This document shows, piece by piece, positions 17,749 through 26,854 of a DNA stretch of 64,000 nt. How positions within the stretch are numbered: position 1 is the stretch's first letter; each line of letters starts with the position of its first letter. Position numbers and translations under genes: made by a program. Under the pieces are notes generated by a model, which saw nothing but the letters and a program-made list of their open reading frames with translations, ran no database searches and was not told the DNA's origin. The stretch spans positions 18,689 to 82,688 of the forward strand of contig CAITUY010000031.1 in assembly GCA_903895695.1 (NCBI GenBank), read 5' to 3'. This DNA comes from an uncultured bacterium (GTDB lineage Bacteria; Verrucomicrobiota; Kiritimatiellia; CAIKKV01; CAITUY01).

Positions 17749-18674
17749 AGCTGTCGATCGTCACGTCGCTTTACTGCTCCGCCGCTCACGTGGCGGAGTT
17801 CCACCGGCGGGTCCGCGCCGCGGCCGCCGCCGTCACGCCGGACTTCGAGATCGTTCTGGTGGACGACGGCTCGCCGGACGATTCATTAACGCTGGCGCTC
17901 GGGCTGTGCGCCCGGGATCCCCAGGTCCGTGTCGTGGAGTTGACGAGGAATTTCGGGCATCACCAGGCGCTGCTGGCGGGACTGGCGGCCTCGAAGGGAG
18001 ACCATGTCTTCCTGATCGACAGCGACCTGGAGGAGGCGCCGGAGTTGCTTGGGACATTCTGGGCGGCCATGTCGGCGGATCCCCGGCTTGACGTGGTCTA
18101 CGGCGTGCAGGAACGCCGGAAGGGCGGCCTGTTCGAGCGGCTCTCCGGGAGGATGTTCTATGCGGTGTTCGACTTCCTGTCGAACACGGACTATCCGCAC
18201 GACACGCTGACCGCGCGCCTGATGACGCGGCACTACGTGGACAGCGTCCTGCAATATCCCGAGAGGGAGATGGATCTGTGGTGCCTGTTCAGCCTGGCCG
18301 GGTATCGCCAGAAGGGGATCGCCGCGGTAAAGCTGAGCAAGGGCACGTCCACATACAGCCTGGGGCGGCGGATCGCCATCGCCGTGCAGACCATCACATC
18401 CTTCAGCAACCGGCCGCTGGTTCACATCTTCTTCGCGGGCCTGGCGGTCACGCTGGTATCGATGTTGTGGATCGCTTACCTGCTCGTTAACCGCCTCGTC
18501 TATGACAATGTGCCCGAGGGCTGGACCAGTATTCTCGCATCGGTCTGGCTTCTGGGCGGGCTCATCTTGTTCAGCCTGGGCATCATCGGCATCTACCTGT
18601 CGAAGATGTTCCTCGAAGTGAAGGGGCGGCCACGGTACATCGTACGGAGTATCCATGGAGGATCGGAAGCATGA
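17745..18674 (+). CDS. GT2 glycosyltransferase with C-terminal membrane helices (ArnC/DPM-like)
   Basis: A 309-residue family 2 glycosyltransferase. The GT-A nucleotide-binding part has VDDGSPDD and DSDLEEAPE, and VVELTRNFGHHQAL follows the first. Two C-terminal hydrophobic segments (about 226-248 and 262-288) would anchor it in the inner membrane. This architecture matches enzymes that load a sugar onto undecaprenyl phosphate (ArnC, GtrB, dolichyl-phosphate mannose synthase). The product would feed the GT-C-like proteins of the locus. It overlaps WbqC upstream and the methyltransferase downstream by 4 bp each. Confidence 0.88.
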   Translation: MKLSIVTSLYCSAAHVAEFHRRVRAAAAAVTPDFEIVLVDDGSPDDSLTLALGLCARDPQVRVVELTRNFGHHQALLAGLAASKGDHVFLIDSDLEEAPELLGTFWAAMSADPRLDVVYGVQERRKGGLFERLSGRMFYAVFDFLSNTDYPHDTLTARLMTRHYVDSVLQYPEREMDLWCLFSLAGYRQKGIAAVKLSKGTSTYSLGRRIAIAVQTITSFSNRPLVHIFFAGLAVTLVSMLWIAYLLVNRLVYDNVPEGWTSILASVWLLGGLILFSLGIIGIYLSKMFLEVKGRPRYIVRSIHGGSEA

Positions 18675-19306
18675 CTGACATTCTGAACGCCATCTCGCGC
18701 GACCTCGATGCCTACTACACCGAGACCCTGCATCGCCCGGGGGTGGCCGAGCAGGTCGGTTGGAAGAACGAGCAGGCCCAGCGGGTCCGGTTCGAAGTCC
18801 TTCTGGATGTCATCACGGGAAGCGAGGCCTTCAGCCTCAACGATCTCGGGTGCGGGCTCGGAACCTTGGCCGACGTCCTGGAGGCCCGGTGGGGGGGCGG
18901 GCACGACTACCGGGGTTACGACATCCGTGCCGACATGATCGAGGGCGCCCGACGCCTCCACGCGGGGAAGCCCGGCCGTCGGTTCATACCGATCTCGAAT
19001 GCCGGCGAAATGGAGCCGGCCGACTATACGGTCGCCAGCGGGATCTTTAATCTGCGGGCCGATCTGTCCGATACGGCCTGGATGGCGTACATCCTCGAAA
19101 CCCTCGGCCACATGAATGCCGCGAGCCGGAAGGGCTTTTCCTTCAATATCCTCACGAAGTACTCGGATGCCGACCGGATGCGTCCCGAGTTGTACTATGC
19201 GGACCCCTGCTTCTTCTTCGACTACTGCAAGCGAACGTTTTCCCGCGACGTTGCCCTGCGGCACGACTACCGGGAATATGATTTCACGATGATCGTGAGG
19301 AAGTGA
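18671..19306 (+). CDS. Class I SAM-dependent methyltransferase
   Basis: A 211-residue protein with motif I NDLGCGLGTLAD and a following DYRGYDIRADM, where the acidic residue would bind the SAM ribose. The remaining motifs are degenerate, but the C-terminal segment FFFDYCKRTFSRDVALRHDY is typical of small sugar methyltransferases. It sits between the GT2 anchor protein and the WecE-type aminotransferase, with an ATGA overlap upstream and a 1-bp gap downstream. Likely target: the amino sugar made by the next gene, or its acylated form (inference). A run of seven G lies inside the gene at about 18891-18897. Confidence 0.78.
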   Translation: MTDILNAISRDLDAYYTETLHRPGVAEQVGWKNEQAQRVRFEVLLDVITGSEAFSLNDLGCGLGTLADVLEARWGGGHDYRGYDIRADMIEGARRLHAGKPGRRFIPISNAGEMEPADYTVASGIFNLRADLSDTAWMAYILETLGHMNAASRKGFSFNILTKYSDADRMRPELYYADPCFFFDYCKRTFSRDVALRHDYREYDFTMIVRK

Positions 19307-19307
19307 C

Positions 19308-20450
19308 ATGAGGACCGAAATTCCTTTTAACCTGCCGTTCATGGCGGGCAAGGAGTTGCGGCATATCCGTGAGGCGGTCACCCAGGGGCAACTCTCGGGC
19401 GACGGCCCCTTCACGAAGCGTTGCCACGAATGGCTGGAACGGCAGTTGGGGTGCCATCGGGCGCTGCTGACGCATTCCTGCACGGGGGCCCTGGAAATGG
19501 CCGCCCTGCTGGCCGAGGTCGGCCCTGGCGACGAGGTCGTCATGCCGTCGTTCACGTTTGTTTCCACGGCCAACGCGTTTGTGCTCCGCGGGGCGGTTCC
19601 GGTGTTCGTGGACATCCGGCGCGATACGCTGAACCTGGACGAGACGCTCTTGCCCGCAGCGATCACGAAGCGGACCCGGGTGATCGTGCCGGTCCACTAT
19701 GCCGGCCAGGCGTGCGAGATGGACGCGATCATGGACGTGGCCGCCCGCCATCGGTTGCTCGTGGTGGAGGATGCCGCCCAGGCTCTCTTGTCCACCTACA
19801 AAGGCAGGCAACTGGGAACCATTGGGCACCTGGGATGCGTGAGTTTCCACGAGACCAAGAACATTATCAGCGGCGAGGGCGGGGCTCTCTTGATCAACGC
19901 CCGCCGCTTTGGCGAGCGGGCGGAGATCATCCGGGAGAAGGGCACGAACCGGAGCAACTATTTCCGGGGGAAGGTCGACAAGTATACCTGGGTCGGCGTG
20001 GGGTCCTCGTACCTGCCCGGGGAACTCATTGCGGCGTTCCTGTTCGCCCAGTTCGAAAAAGCGGACGTCATTCTGTCCGTCCGCACCCGGATCTTCCGGC
20101 GGTACATGGATCGGTTGGAAGAACTCCAGGACCGGGGGGTCGTCCGCCTGCCGCAGGCTGCGCCGGGTTGTGTCGCGAACGGGCATCTGTTCCACATTGT
20201 GACTCGATCCCTGGCGGAGAGGACCCGGCTGATCGATTACCTCGGGCGCCGGGGCATCGGGTCGGCGTTTCATTATGTGCCGCTTGATTCGTCGCCGGCC
20301 GGCCGGAAATTTGGCCGCACGGCAGGCGCCATGACGGTCACCAACACCATCAGCGCGCGCCTTCTGCGCCTCCCAATGTTCTACAGGATGACCGATGACG
20401 ATGTGGACCGCGTGGCCAGCGAGGTCATCAAGTTCTATGCCCGGGCCTGA
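19308..20450 (+). CDS. wecE: WecE-type dTDP-4-amino-4,6-dideoxygalactose transaminase
   Basis: A 380-residue PLP-dependent DegT/DnrJ/EryC1/StrS aminotransferase. Its sequence follows E. coli WecE closely through FVSTANAFVLRGA, VIVPVHYAGQACEMD, DAAQALLSTYKGR and IIREKGTNRS. K184 in SFHETKN is the PLP lysine. WecE converts dTDP-4-keto-6-deoxyglucose to dTDP-4-amino-4,6-dideoxygalactose with glutamate as donor. No RmlA/RmlB gene for the precursor is in this window, so those must be elsewhere. Its neighbours (WbqC, methyltransferase, GT2) are plausible users of the amino sugar. Confidence 0.92.
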   Translation: MRTEIPFNLPFMAGKELRHIREAVTQGQLSGDGPFTKRCHEWLERQLGCHRALLTHSCTGALEMAALLAEVGPGDEVVMPSFTFVSTANAFVLRGAVPVFVDIRRDTLNLDETLLPAAITKRTRVIVPVHYAGQACEMDAIMDVAARHRLLVVEDAAQALLSTYKGRQLGTIGHLGCVSFHETKNIISGEGGALLINARRFGERAEIIREKGTNRSNYFRGKVDKYTWVGVGSSYLPGELIAAFLFAQFEKADVILSVRTRIFRRYMDRLEELQDRGVVRLPQAAPGCVANGHLFHIVTRSLAERTRLIDYLGRRGIGSAFHYVPLDSSPAGRKFGRTAGAMTVTNTISARLLRLPMFYRMTDDDVDRVASEVIKFYARA

Positions 20451-20510
20451 CACGGCTGGACGTGACGCTCACACGTTCGCTGCAACGATCGCCGTGGAGT
20501 CGACGCATTC

Positions 20511-21326
20511 ATGAAACCCGCCCGCACACCGAAAGAAGCCGTGGACAAAAGGGCCAAGTTGGAGCGTTGCCTGCGGCCTGGATTTGCGGCGGAGCCGCGA
20601 GGCGCCGGGCAGCCCCTGCCATCCGAGAGCCTGCTGACCGCGCTGCAGGAACGGCTAAAGGAGTATGGGACGCTCTACGACTGGCTCGTGGTCTGCTGTT
20701 CCACCGTGCTGTCCAGCCGGCGTTACCGCGCCGCCGTGAAGACTTTGTTGAGGACCTACGGGGAGGATTCCGTGGTCCTCAATCTGGGTTCGGGGCCCCA
20801 TCATTTTGAAGGGCGTTCCGATTTCATCAATGTGGACGTGAGTTCCTATAACACGGTCGATCTTGTGGCGGATGCCGCGTCATTGCCTATGCTCAACGCT
20901 TGCGCGGATCTGGCTGTATTGGAAGCCGTGCTGGAACATGTGCCGGACCCCGTGAAGGTAGTGGCGGAGTGTCGGCGCGTGCTGAAGCCGGGCGGTCGAT
21001 TGTTTATCTTCGTGCCTTTCATGCAGCCAGGGCATCAAGCTCCGTCGGACTACTATCGCTGGAATTCGGCGGGAGTGGAGAAGCTGCTGGACGGTTGGAC
21101 AATTGAGGATCGGGGTGTCGGCGCCGGGCCGACATCGGGCGTCTTGTGGATGCTGACGGAATGGCTTGCCCTGGTCCTGTCCTGCGGTTGGAAGAAACTG
21201 CACGACCTCTGGATTCTTGTCCTGACGCCGTTGTTCGCTCCCCTGAAGTGTCTTGATCTGGTTCTGGAGCGCCTGCCCCAGGCGGAGATTGCCGCCAGCG
21301 GGTTCTATGCCGTGGCCAGGAAATGA
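20511..21326 (+). CDS. Class I SAM-dependent methyltransferase
   Basis: A 271-residue methyltransferase. About 80 N-terminal residues (basic, then a helical region) precede motif I LNLGSGPHHFEG; AVLEHVPDPVK and LKPGGRLFIFVPF follow. The C-terminal region contains hydrophobic stretches around WMLTEWLALVLSCGW, suggesting membrane association. It follows the aminotransferase after 60 bp with no recognised promoter. Sugar or lipid-linked intermediate methylation is inferred. Confidence 0.82.
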   Translation: MKPARTPKEAVDKRAKLERCLRPGFAAEPRGAGQPLPSESLLTALQERLKEYGTLYDWLVVCCSTVLSSRRYRAAVKTLLRTYGEDSVVLNLGSGPHHFEGRSDFINVDVSSYNTVDLVADAASLPMLNACADLAVLEAVLEHVPDPVKVVAECRRVLKPGGRLFIFVPFMQPGHQAPSDYYRWNSAGVEKLLDGWTIEDRGVGAGPTSGVLWMLTEWLALVLSCGWKKLHDLWILVLTPLFAPLKCLDLVLERLPQAEIAASGFYAVARK

Positions 21327-21336
21327 AAGGTGGCGA

Positions 21337-23310
21337 ATGAAAGCACGGGCAATCTTTGGGTTCGGTCTGCTGGTGTGCCTGGCCTGCCAGACCGGGCTCC
21401 TGGTCACGGCGACCTTCGAGCGCAAGGCGCCGATCGAGCCGGACGACGCCTACGTGTATCTCGCGGAACCGGTCCGGCTCAGTCACGCCGCCGGGAAAGA
21501 TGCCCCGGCCTTGCACAGCCTGCGTGCGTTGTTCGCCGCGACGGCGGATCGCCCCGACGTCGCGCCGTTCCGGACGACGATCATGGGCCAGTTGGGAGTG
21601 GTCTATCACCCCGTGCATTCCCTGGCGGTGTGGGGTGCGCGGCTGGGCGGACTCTCGTGGGAGACCGCCTACAGCGTCGTGCCGGTCGGCGGTTCCGTGC
21701 TCCTGATCGTCTCACTGGGACTCTGGCTTTCGGCTCTCTGGGGGCCGGCCGCGGCGGGCATCGCGCTTTGTCTTCTGGGCTCGGCCACCTGGTTCGGGCA
21801 CGGGTGCGTGACGATCGTGCCCGGCAGTTTTGCGTTGGCGGGGTTCCTTCTGAGCACAGTCCGCTTCCTGGAGCGGAAGCGGGGTGGGGTACTGTGCTTG
21901 GTGCTGGGCATGGCGGTCGTGCCGCTCATTCATCCCGTGGGCAGGCTCTACGAAGGGGCGGCGATTCTGTTCGTCTTCCTGCTGGAATCGTCGCTGACTT
22001 TCCGCCAGAAGGCGGGCCTCGCCGCTTTCGGCATCGTCTCCGCGGCGGTTTCGATCCTCGTTCTGGATCGGCTGTCGTTCGTGCCGGTGGAGACCGTCTC
22101 TCGGATAGGGTTGGCTACCGCCGCGAGTGCCATGTGGAACAACCTTTATCATGCCCGTCAGATGGCGTTCCATACCTCCTTTGTGAGCCGGTCCCTGTTC
22201 ACGGTCTTCGCCGTGCCGGTGGTGGCCTGGATGACCTGCGAAACGTGGCGTCAGCGGCGGCTCGCGGCGTCCGGGCTGGTCGTGATGCTGTTGCTGGCTG
22301 GGAGCCTGGTGCATGTGCTGCCCGGCTATCCGGCGGATCTTTTCGGCCGGTTCTGGGTCCTGGCGGCGGCCCTCTACGCGGGCTGCCTGGGCCAGTTTAC
22401 AGTGGCGTGGGCGAAAGCGGCCGCGGCGGAAGTCCGCGCGGGCTGGCCCGCGCCGCGCGCCGTGCGGCGGCGCGTGAGGGGCGGGTTGGTGCTGCTCGGC
22501 GGCCTGATGCTGGCCCAGGTGGCGGGGGCGGTTGCCCTGCGCGGACCGGATGGCCTGGTGACGGCATTTCGGAATATGGTGCGGCGGCAAGACTACCGGA
22601 TCGAGAGCCGGGCCATTCGAGAACGCGTCCAGGCGACGCCGGCCGATACGCGGTTTCTGTATCTCGATCGGTTCTCGCTGCTGTGCGGCCTGACCGACGG
22701 CGGCCTGGATCGCGGCGCGTTGTCGTATCCGCTCCTGGCGGACCGGGCACTGATGGATAAGTGGGTGACGGGCGACCGGAACGTCCGTTACGCCGTGGGT
22801 TTGAATCCCATCTGGCGGCTGGAGGCGGGCGTGGACCGGGACGGGGTCAAGGTAGAGGGAGACAACCGGGTGACGATTGCCGTGTCGTCGAACGCGGCAG
22901 GTGCGGTCCCGGAATTGTGCCTGCGCAACGTGACGCCCGCGGCCGCGACCGTACGACTTGAAGCACGGTTTCCCGGGGACGATGGCGACCCCTACGTGAC
23001 GAACCGGATCGTGGCGGCCCGGGCGGAGGTCTGGATGACCCTGCCGCCGCGGAAGTGGGAAGGCGCCGGCATCCGGGTGACGGCGAGGGACGGGGCCTTG
23101 CGACTGGCGGGGGTTCGTGCGCACGCGTCGGACACGAGTCGCTGGCCCTGGGACGAAGGGTTGACGCTCGAAGTGCAGCAGGGCGACAAACAGGGCCGCG
23201 TGGACCTAACGACTCACGCGCTCTGGCCGCTCCTGCCGCTCCCCCTGAAGCCGGTTGCGGACGATGACGCGCTGGTGACGTTCGAGCTTGTGCATCCGGC
23301 AGAACAGTGA
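21337..23310 (+). CDS. Polytopic GT-C-like membrane protein
   Basis: A 657-residue membrane protein with about ten or more hydrophobic helices in residues 1-420, then a soluble domain of about 200 residues that looks beta-rich. PIEPDDAYVYL just after the first helix has the paired acidic residues expected in the first loop of GT-C transferases. ATG 21337 was chosen because AAAGGTGG lies just upstream; the upstream open frame overlaps the methyltransferase. The large periplasmic C-terminal domain could bind acceptor glycan. No closer family name can be given. Confidence 0.62.
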   Translation: MKARAIFGFGLLVCLACQTGLLVTATFERKAPIEPDDAYVYLAEPVRLSHAAGKDAPALHSLRALFAATADRPDVAPFRTTIMGQLGVVYHPVHSLAVWGARLGGLSWETAYSVVPVGGSVLLIVSLGLWLSALWGPAAAGIALCLLGSATWFGHGCVTIVPGSFALAGFLLSTVRFLERKRGGVLCLVLGMAVVPLIHPVGRLYEGAAILFVFLLESSLTFRQKAGLAAFGIVSAAVSILVLDRLSFVPVETVSRIGLATAASAMWNNLYHARQMAFHTSFVSRSLFTVFAVPVVAWMTCETWRQRRLAASGLVVMLLLAGSLVHVLPGYPADLFGRFWVLAAALYAGCLGQFTVAWAKAAAAEVRAGWPAPRAVRRRVRGGLVLLGGLMLAQVAGAVALRGPDGLVTAFRNMVRRQDYRIESRAIRERVQATPADTRFLYLDRFSLLCGLTDGGLDRGALSYPLLADRALMDKWVTGDRNVRYAVGLNPIWRLEAGVDRDGVKVEGDNRVTIAVSSNAAGAVPELCLRNVTPAAATVRLEARFPGDDGDPYVTNRIVAARAEVWMTLPPRKWEGAGIRVTARDGALRLAGVRAHASDTSRWPWDEGLTLEVQQGDKQGRVDLTTHALWPLLPLPLKPVADDDALVTFELVHPAEQ

Positions 23311-23322
23311 CGAGGAGGCGAC

Positions 23323-23682
23323 ATGGGCTATCTCTACATGGTTCTCACGGTGCTGCTCACGGTCTACGGGCAGATGGTGCTGAAGTGGAGGATGAACCTG
23401 ATGGGGCCTCTGCCCTCGTCGCCGATGCCGGTTTGCGGTTACTTGTTCAGTGCCCTCATGGATCCCTTCGTGCTGTCGACTTTCGGGGCGGCGTTTGTGG
23501 CAAGCCTGACCTACATGGCCGCGCTGACGAAGTTCGACATCACGGTCGCTTACCCCTTTATGAGCCTGGGCTTCGTGCTCGTGGTGGGGCTGGGGGCTCT
23601 GCTGCTGGGCGAGGCGCTGACCGTCGGCAAGATCGCCGGGACACTGCTGATCGTGGCGGGAGTCTTCCTGGTAGCGCGATAG
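23323..23682 (+). CDS. Small multidrug-resistance/EamA-like membrane protein (ArnE/ArnF-like)
   Basis: A 119-residue protein with four predicted transmembrane helices. Its second half (YPFMSLGFVLV...GEALTVGKIAGTLLIVAGV) matches the EamA/SMR signature. Proteins of this size in lipopolysaccharide loci act as dimers that flip undecaprenyl-phosphate-linked sugars (ArnE/ArnF). With the ArnC-like GT2 and GT-C-like proteins in this locus, a role in flipping undecaprenyl-phosphate sugars across the inner membrane is plausible. It starts 12 bp after the membrane protein gene, preceded by GAGGCGAC. Confidence 0.78.
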   Translation: MGYLYMVLTVLLTVYGQMVLKWRMNLMGPLPSSPMPVCGYLFSALMDPFVLSTFGAAFVASLTYMAALTKFDITVAYPFMSLGFVLVVGLGALLLGEALTVGKIAGTLLIVAGVFLVAR

Positions 23683-23688
23683 ACCGTC

Positions 23689-24525
23689 ATGATCAAGGAC
23701 TACACTCGCGTCGACGTCGCGCCGGAAGGCGTGGACGATCTCGCCTTCGTCGAGGCCGTCTGGTCCGCCAAGCTGGGTGACAAGGTGGGCGCGGGCGAGT
23801 TGGACCTGTCGAATCGCGACGAGTACCGGGTGATGGCGCCGTTCCTGGCGGGCATTCCGGCGGGTGTGAGCATTCTTGACGGGGGTTGCGGTGCCGGAGA
23901 TTGGACGGTATTCCTGCAGCAACGCGGCTACGCGGTCATCGGGCTGGACATCAGTGAGAGGCTGATTTCGCGCCTGCGGGAGCGCTGGCCGAAATGCACC
24001 TGGATACGGGGCGATTTGCGCGCGACAGGCCTGCCGGCCGATTCGGTGGACGTCTATTTTTCATGGGGCGCGATCGAGCACTTCGAGGAGGGGCTGTCGC
24101 CCTGTCTCGACGAGGCCGCGCGCATCCTCAGGCCGGGCGGTCTGCTGTGCGTGAGTGTCCCCTATGCCAACCGGCGCCACCTGCGGGCCCACGGGGCGAG
24201 GGAGGGCGAGTTGGTCGATCCCGGGCCGAAACCGGGCACACGCTTCTACCAGTGGCGCGTGGGCCGCTCGGAACTCGCCGAGGCCTTGCGGTGCGCGAAG
24301 CTGACCGTGCTGGACGTGGTACCGATCCACCTTGAAGAAGGGGTCCGGCGCCTGCTCTTCCACCATTCATGGAAATGGCTGGCAGGCCCGAATCCGGCCG
24401 GGGCCGCGGTTCGGCGCCTGCTTTGCCGGATCATTCCGCTGGACTATGCGGCGCACATGGTGATGGGCGTTGCCCGCAAACCCGGAGGGAACGGGCAACC
24501 CCGTGCATCGGGAGGCGAATCATGA
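23689..24525 (+). CDS. Class I SAM-dependent methyltransferase
   Basis: A 278-residue methyltransferase with motif I ILDGGCGAGDWTV near residue 63, a following VIGLDIS acidic-loop segment, and WGAIEHFEEG and LRPGGLLCVSVPYANR downstream. It begins 6 bp after the flippase-like gene and overlaps the acyltransferase gene by 4 bp (ATGA). Probable sugar or glycan methylation (inference). Confidence 0.86.
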   Translation: MIKDYTRVDVAPEGVDDLAFVEAVWSAKLGDKVGAGELDLSNRDEYRVMAPFLAGIPAGVSILDGGCGAGDWTVFLQQRGYAVIGLDISERLISRLRERWPKCTWIRGDLRATGLPADSVDVYFSWGAIEHFEEGLSPCLDEAARILRPGGLLCVSVPYANRRHLRAHGAREGELVDPGPKPGTRFYQWRVGRSELAEALRCAKLTVLDVVPIHLEEGVRRLLFHHSWKWLAGPNPAGAAVRRLLCRIIPLDYAAHMVMGVARKPGGNGQPRASGGES

Positions 24526-25085
24526 ATCATCTGCAGTATATGGGGCGCGCCTTGCTCTATCGGTTGCGTTTTCCGGGTTCACAGATCCGGATCCACCCGT
24601 CCTCACGGATTCCCTGGCGCTGCGCGATCCGCATCAACCGTGGCGATACCGGCACCATCCGGATCGGCGAGAACTGCTGGATCGAGGAGTACGCGCGACT
24701 GATGACGTACGGGGGCAGCATCGTCATCGGGCCCCGCAGCAGCGTGAACGAATTCACAGTCATCCGCGGGGGCGGCGGCGTGACGATCGGGCGGGGCGTC
24801 AGGATCGGGCCCCATTGCGTCCTGTCCGGGATCAGCCACCGCTTCGACCGCACGGATATTCCCCTGGTCGAGCAGGGCGCGGTGCGCCGGCCCATCGTCG
24901 TGGAGGACGATGTGTGGATCGGGGCGCACTCCACGATCATTGACGGCGTTACCGTCCGTCGCGGCACGGTGATCGGGGCCGGAAGCGTGGTGACGAAGGA
25001 TACGCCTGAATACTCGCTGGTTGCGGGTTGTCCGGCCCGGCTTATCCGAAGCCGGAAGGCCGCGTCCGGCCCAGCCGGCGCATGA
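24522..25085 (+). CDS. Left-handed beta-helix (hexapeptide repeat) acyltransferase
   Basis: A 187-residue transferase built of isoleucine/valine-led hexapeptide repeats (IRIGEN, IVIGPR, VTIGRG, IVVEDDVWIGAHS, GTVIGAGSVV). The usual C-terminal signature is VAGCPARLI. Family enzymes transfer acetyl or other acyl groups from CoA to a sugar hydroxyl or amine as trimers. A likely target is the 4-amino sugar from the WecE homologue or a glycan hydroxyl. It overlaps the upstream methyltransferase stop (ATGA) and ends 7 bp before the next gene. Confidence 0.88.
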   Translation: MNHLQYMGRALLYRLRFPGSQIRIHPSSRIPWRCAIRINRGDTGTIRIGENCWIEEYARLMTYGGSIVIGPRSSVNEFTVIRGGGGVTIGRGVRIGPHCVLSGISHRFDRTDIPLVEQGAVRRPIVVEDDVWIGAHSTIIDGVTVRRGTVIGAGSVVTKDTPEYSLVAGCPARLIRSRKAASGPAGA

Positions 25086-25092
25086 GGGAACC

Positions 25093-25782
25093 ATGGGACT
25101 GTTTACACCGGTTATACGCCAGTACCTGAAGGATGTGGCGGGGCGGACGCGGGGACGCCTGCTGGACGTGGGTTGCGGTGAAACGCCGTATCGCGACCTG
25201 TTTACCGGGGTGACCACCTATATCGGTGTGGATCGCCCCTCGACCGTTGACGCCACACGGCCGAACATGAACGGCCGCAGCCGCGCCATTGATGTCGAAG
25301 GTTCGGCTGATGCGTTTCCGTTTGCCGCAGGCACGTTCGATGCCGTATTGGCGACGCAACTCATCGAGCATCTGGCCCAACCGGAGGTGTTCTTTGCGGA
25401 AGCCGCGCGCGTTCTGCGACCCGGGGGCAGCCTCATCCTTACGTTCCCGCACGTAAACCCGGTGCACGAGGCCCCCTATGATTTCTTCCGGTACACGGAA
25501 TTCGGAGTACGGCAATTGTGCCGCAGTCACGGGCTTCAGGTGACGGAAACCAAGCCCATGGGCGGCGGGTGGGGCATGATCGGCTATATGGTCCGGCACA
25601 TGTTGTGGCAGGACGCGACGGACCCGGCGCGCGGTCGCCTCGCCCGGGCCCGGGCCTGGCACCTGGGGCAGTTCATTCACCGCATATGTTCGCGCCTCGA
25701 CCGCCGCGGCGCTCATCCCGAGTGCACGCTGAACTACCTGGTGGTGGCGCGCAGGGAGGGCACGCTTGATGCCGGGCGGTGA
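25093..25782 (+). CDS. Class I SAM-dependent methyltransferase
   Basis: A 229-residue methyltransferase with motif I LLDVGCGETPYRDL (about residues 24-37), TQLIEHLAQPEVFF and LRPGGSLILTFPHVNPVH. This sub-type (LDVGCGxxPYR) is frequent in O-antigen and capsule loci. The 3' end overlaps the next glycosyltransferase by about 14 bp. Confidence 0.86.
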   Translation: MGLFTPVIRQYLKDVAGRTRGRLLDVGCGETPYRDLFTGVTTYIGVDRPSTVDATRPNMNGRSRAIDVEGSADAFPFAAGTFDAVLATQLIEHLAQPEVFFAEAARVLRPGGSLILTFPHVNPVHEAPYDFFRYTEFGVRQLCRSHGLQVTETKPMGGGWGMIGYMVRHMLWQDATDPARGRLARARAWHLGQFIHRICSRLDRRGAHPECTLNYLVVARREGTLDAGR

Positions 25783-26854
25783 CAGACCGGTGTTGCGAAG
25801 CGTCGCGGCGAAGGGGGTAGGCTGCCTGTGGCGCCCCCACACGCGGGTGTGCGTGCGCGGCGATGGGGCTGGTTGGGTCCTTTCGCGTGAGGCGCAGTCG
25901 CTGCAGGGCGTCGCCAAGTCGCTGGGACTGGGTGTCCTCTCGGCCCGGTGGGCGCCGTTTCTGCACCGGCAGTGTGTCTTCAGCACGGACCAGTTCGCCC
26001 TTCTCAATGACCGCTACTTCACGGCAGAGAACCGCTACGCCGTCAGTTATTTCCATGGACGGCCCGGGCAGGGGGTGGCCGAGTTCGACCGGTGTCACGC
26101 ACAACTGAAGCGTTTCAAGAATCACATTTGGCGAGTCCACGTCTCGCATCGAGCGATGGAGCGGGTGGTCTGCGAGAGTGGCATTGCGCCGGAGCGCGTC
26201 CGGCGAATTCCCATCGCCGTGGACTGCGACCTGTTTGCCTCATCGCACTGGAAGCGGGATACGCTGCGCCAATCACTGGGGATTCCGGAATCTGCCGTGG
26301 TGATCGGTTCCTTCCAGAAGGACGGCGTGGGCTGGGGAGACGGGCTGGAGCCCAAGCTAATCAAGGGGCCGGATATCCTGGTTCGCGTTCTGGCGCGGCT
26401 CCGTGCGCGGCTCCCGGAGTTGTTCGTGCTTCTGTCGGGGCCTGCCCGTGGCTATGTGCGGCGGGAATTGGACAAAGCGGGGGTCCCCTATCGGCACCTA
26501 GATTTGCCCTCCTACGAGGCCGTGGCGGGACTGTACCGGGCACTCGACCTGTACCTGGTGACCTCGCGAGAAGAAGGCGGGCCCAAGGCCGTGCTCGAAT
26601 CCATGGCCAGCGGCGTACCGTTGATTTCCACCCGGGTCGGCCAGGCGACCGAGCTCGTGGAGCACGGCAGGAACGGTTGGCTGGTCGACGTCGGGGATGA
26701 GGACGCCCTGGTGGCACAGGCGGAATGGGTTCTGGGGCACCCGGCGGAGGTGGAGCCGGTGAAAACCGCGGGCCGCGCGACCGCCGCACAGAACACTTAT
26801 GCGGCGCAACGGCCGCTCTGGCGCGAATTCTTCGCGGGATTCGTTGAGCCATGA
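25769..26854 (+). CDS. GT4-family glycosyltransferase
   Basis: A 361-residue GT-B protein. The C-terminal donor-binding domain has the E-x7-E type motif in SREEGGPKAVLESMASGVPL and TRVGQATELVEHGRNGW. The N-terminal domain is short. ATG 25769 directly follows a TTG codon; ATG is preferred. The protein resembles the first half of the double-domain transferase at 30333-32393 (shared ISTRVGxAxxLxE and xLGIPxxAxVIGxxxxD patterns). It is followed through an ATGA overlap by a protein that resembles the second half of that fusion. Confidence 0.87.
   Translation: MPGGDRPVLRSVAAKGVGCLWRPHTRVCVRGDGAGWVLSREAQSLQGVAKSLGLGVLSARWAPFLHRQCVFSTDQFALLNDRYFTAENRYAVSYFHGRPGQGVAEFDRCHAQLKRFKNHIWRVHVSHRAMERVVCESGIAPERVRRIPIAVDCDLFASSHWKRDTLRQSLGIPESAVVIGSFQKDGVGWGDGLEPKLIKGPDILVRVLARLRARLPELFVLLSGPARGYVRRELDKAGVPYRHLDLPSYEAVAGLYRALDLYLVTSREEGGPKAVLESMASGVPLISTRVGQATELVEHGRNGWLVDVGDEDALVAQAEWVLGHPAEVEPVKTAGRATAAQNTYAAQRPLWREFFAGFVEP

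Noticed and set aside
18891..18897. Seven-G run in the methyltransferase gene (a similar one near 33671)
   Set aside because: Runs of this length are expected by chance in such GC-rich coding and do not disturb the frame.
21712..23124. 470-codon minus-strand frame
   Set aside because: Antisense shadow of the GT-C-like protein; composition is shadow-like (His/Arg/Pro/Gln-rich).
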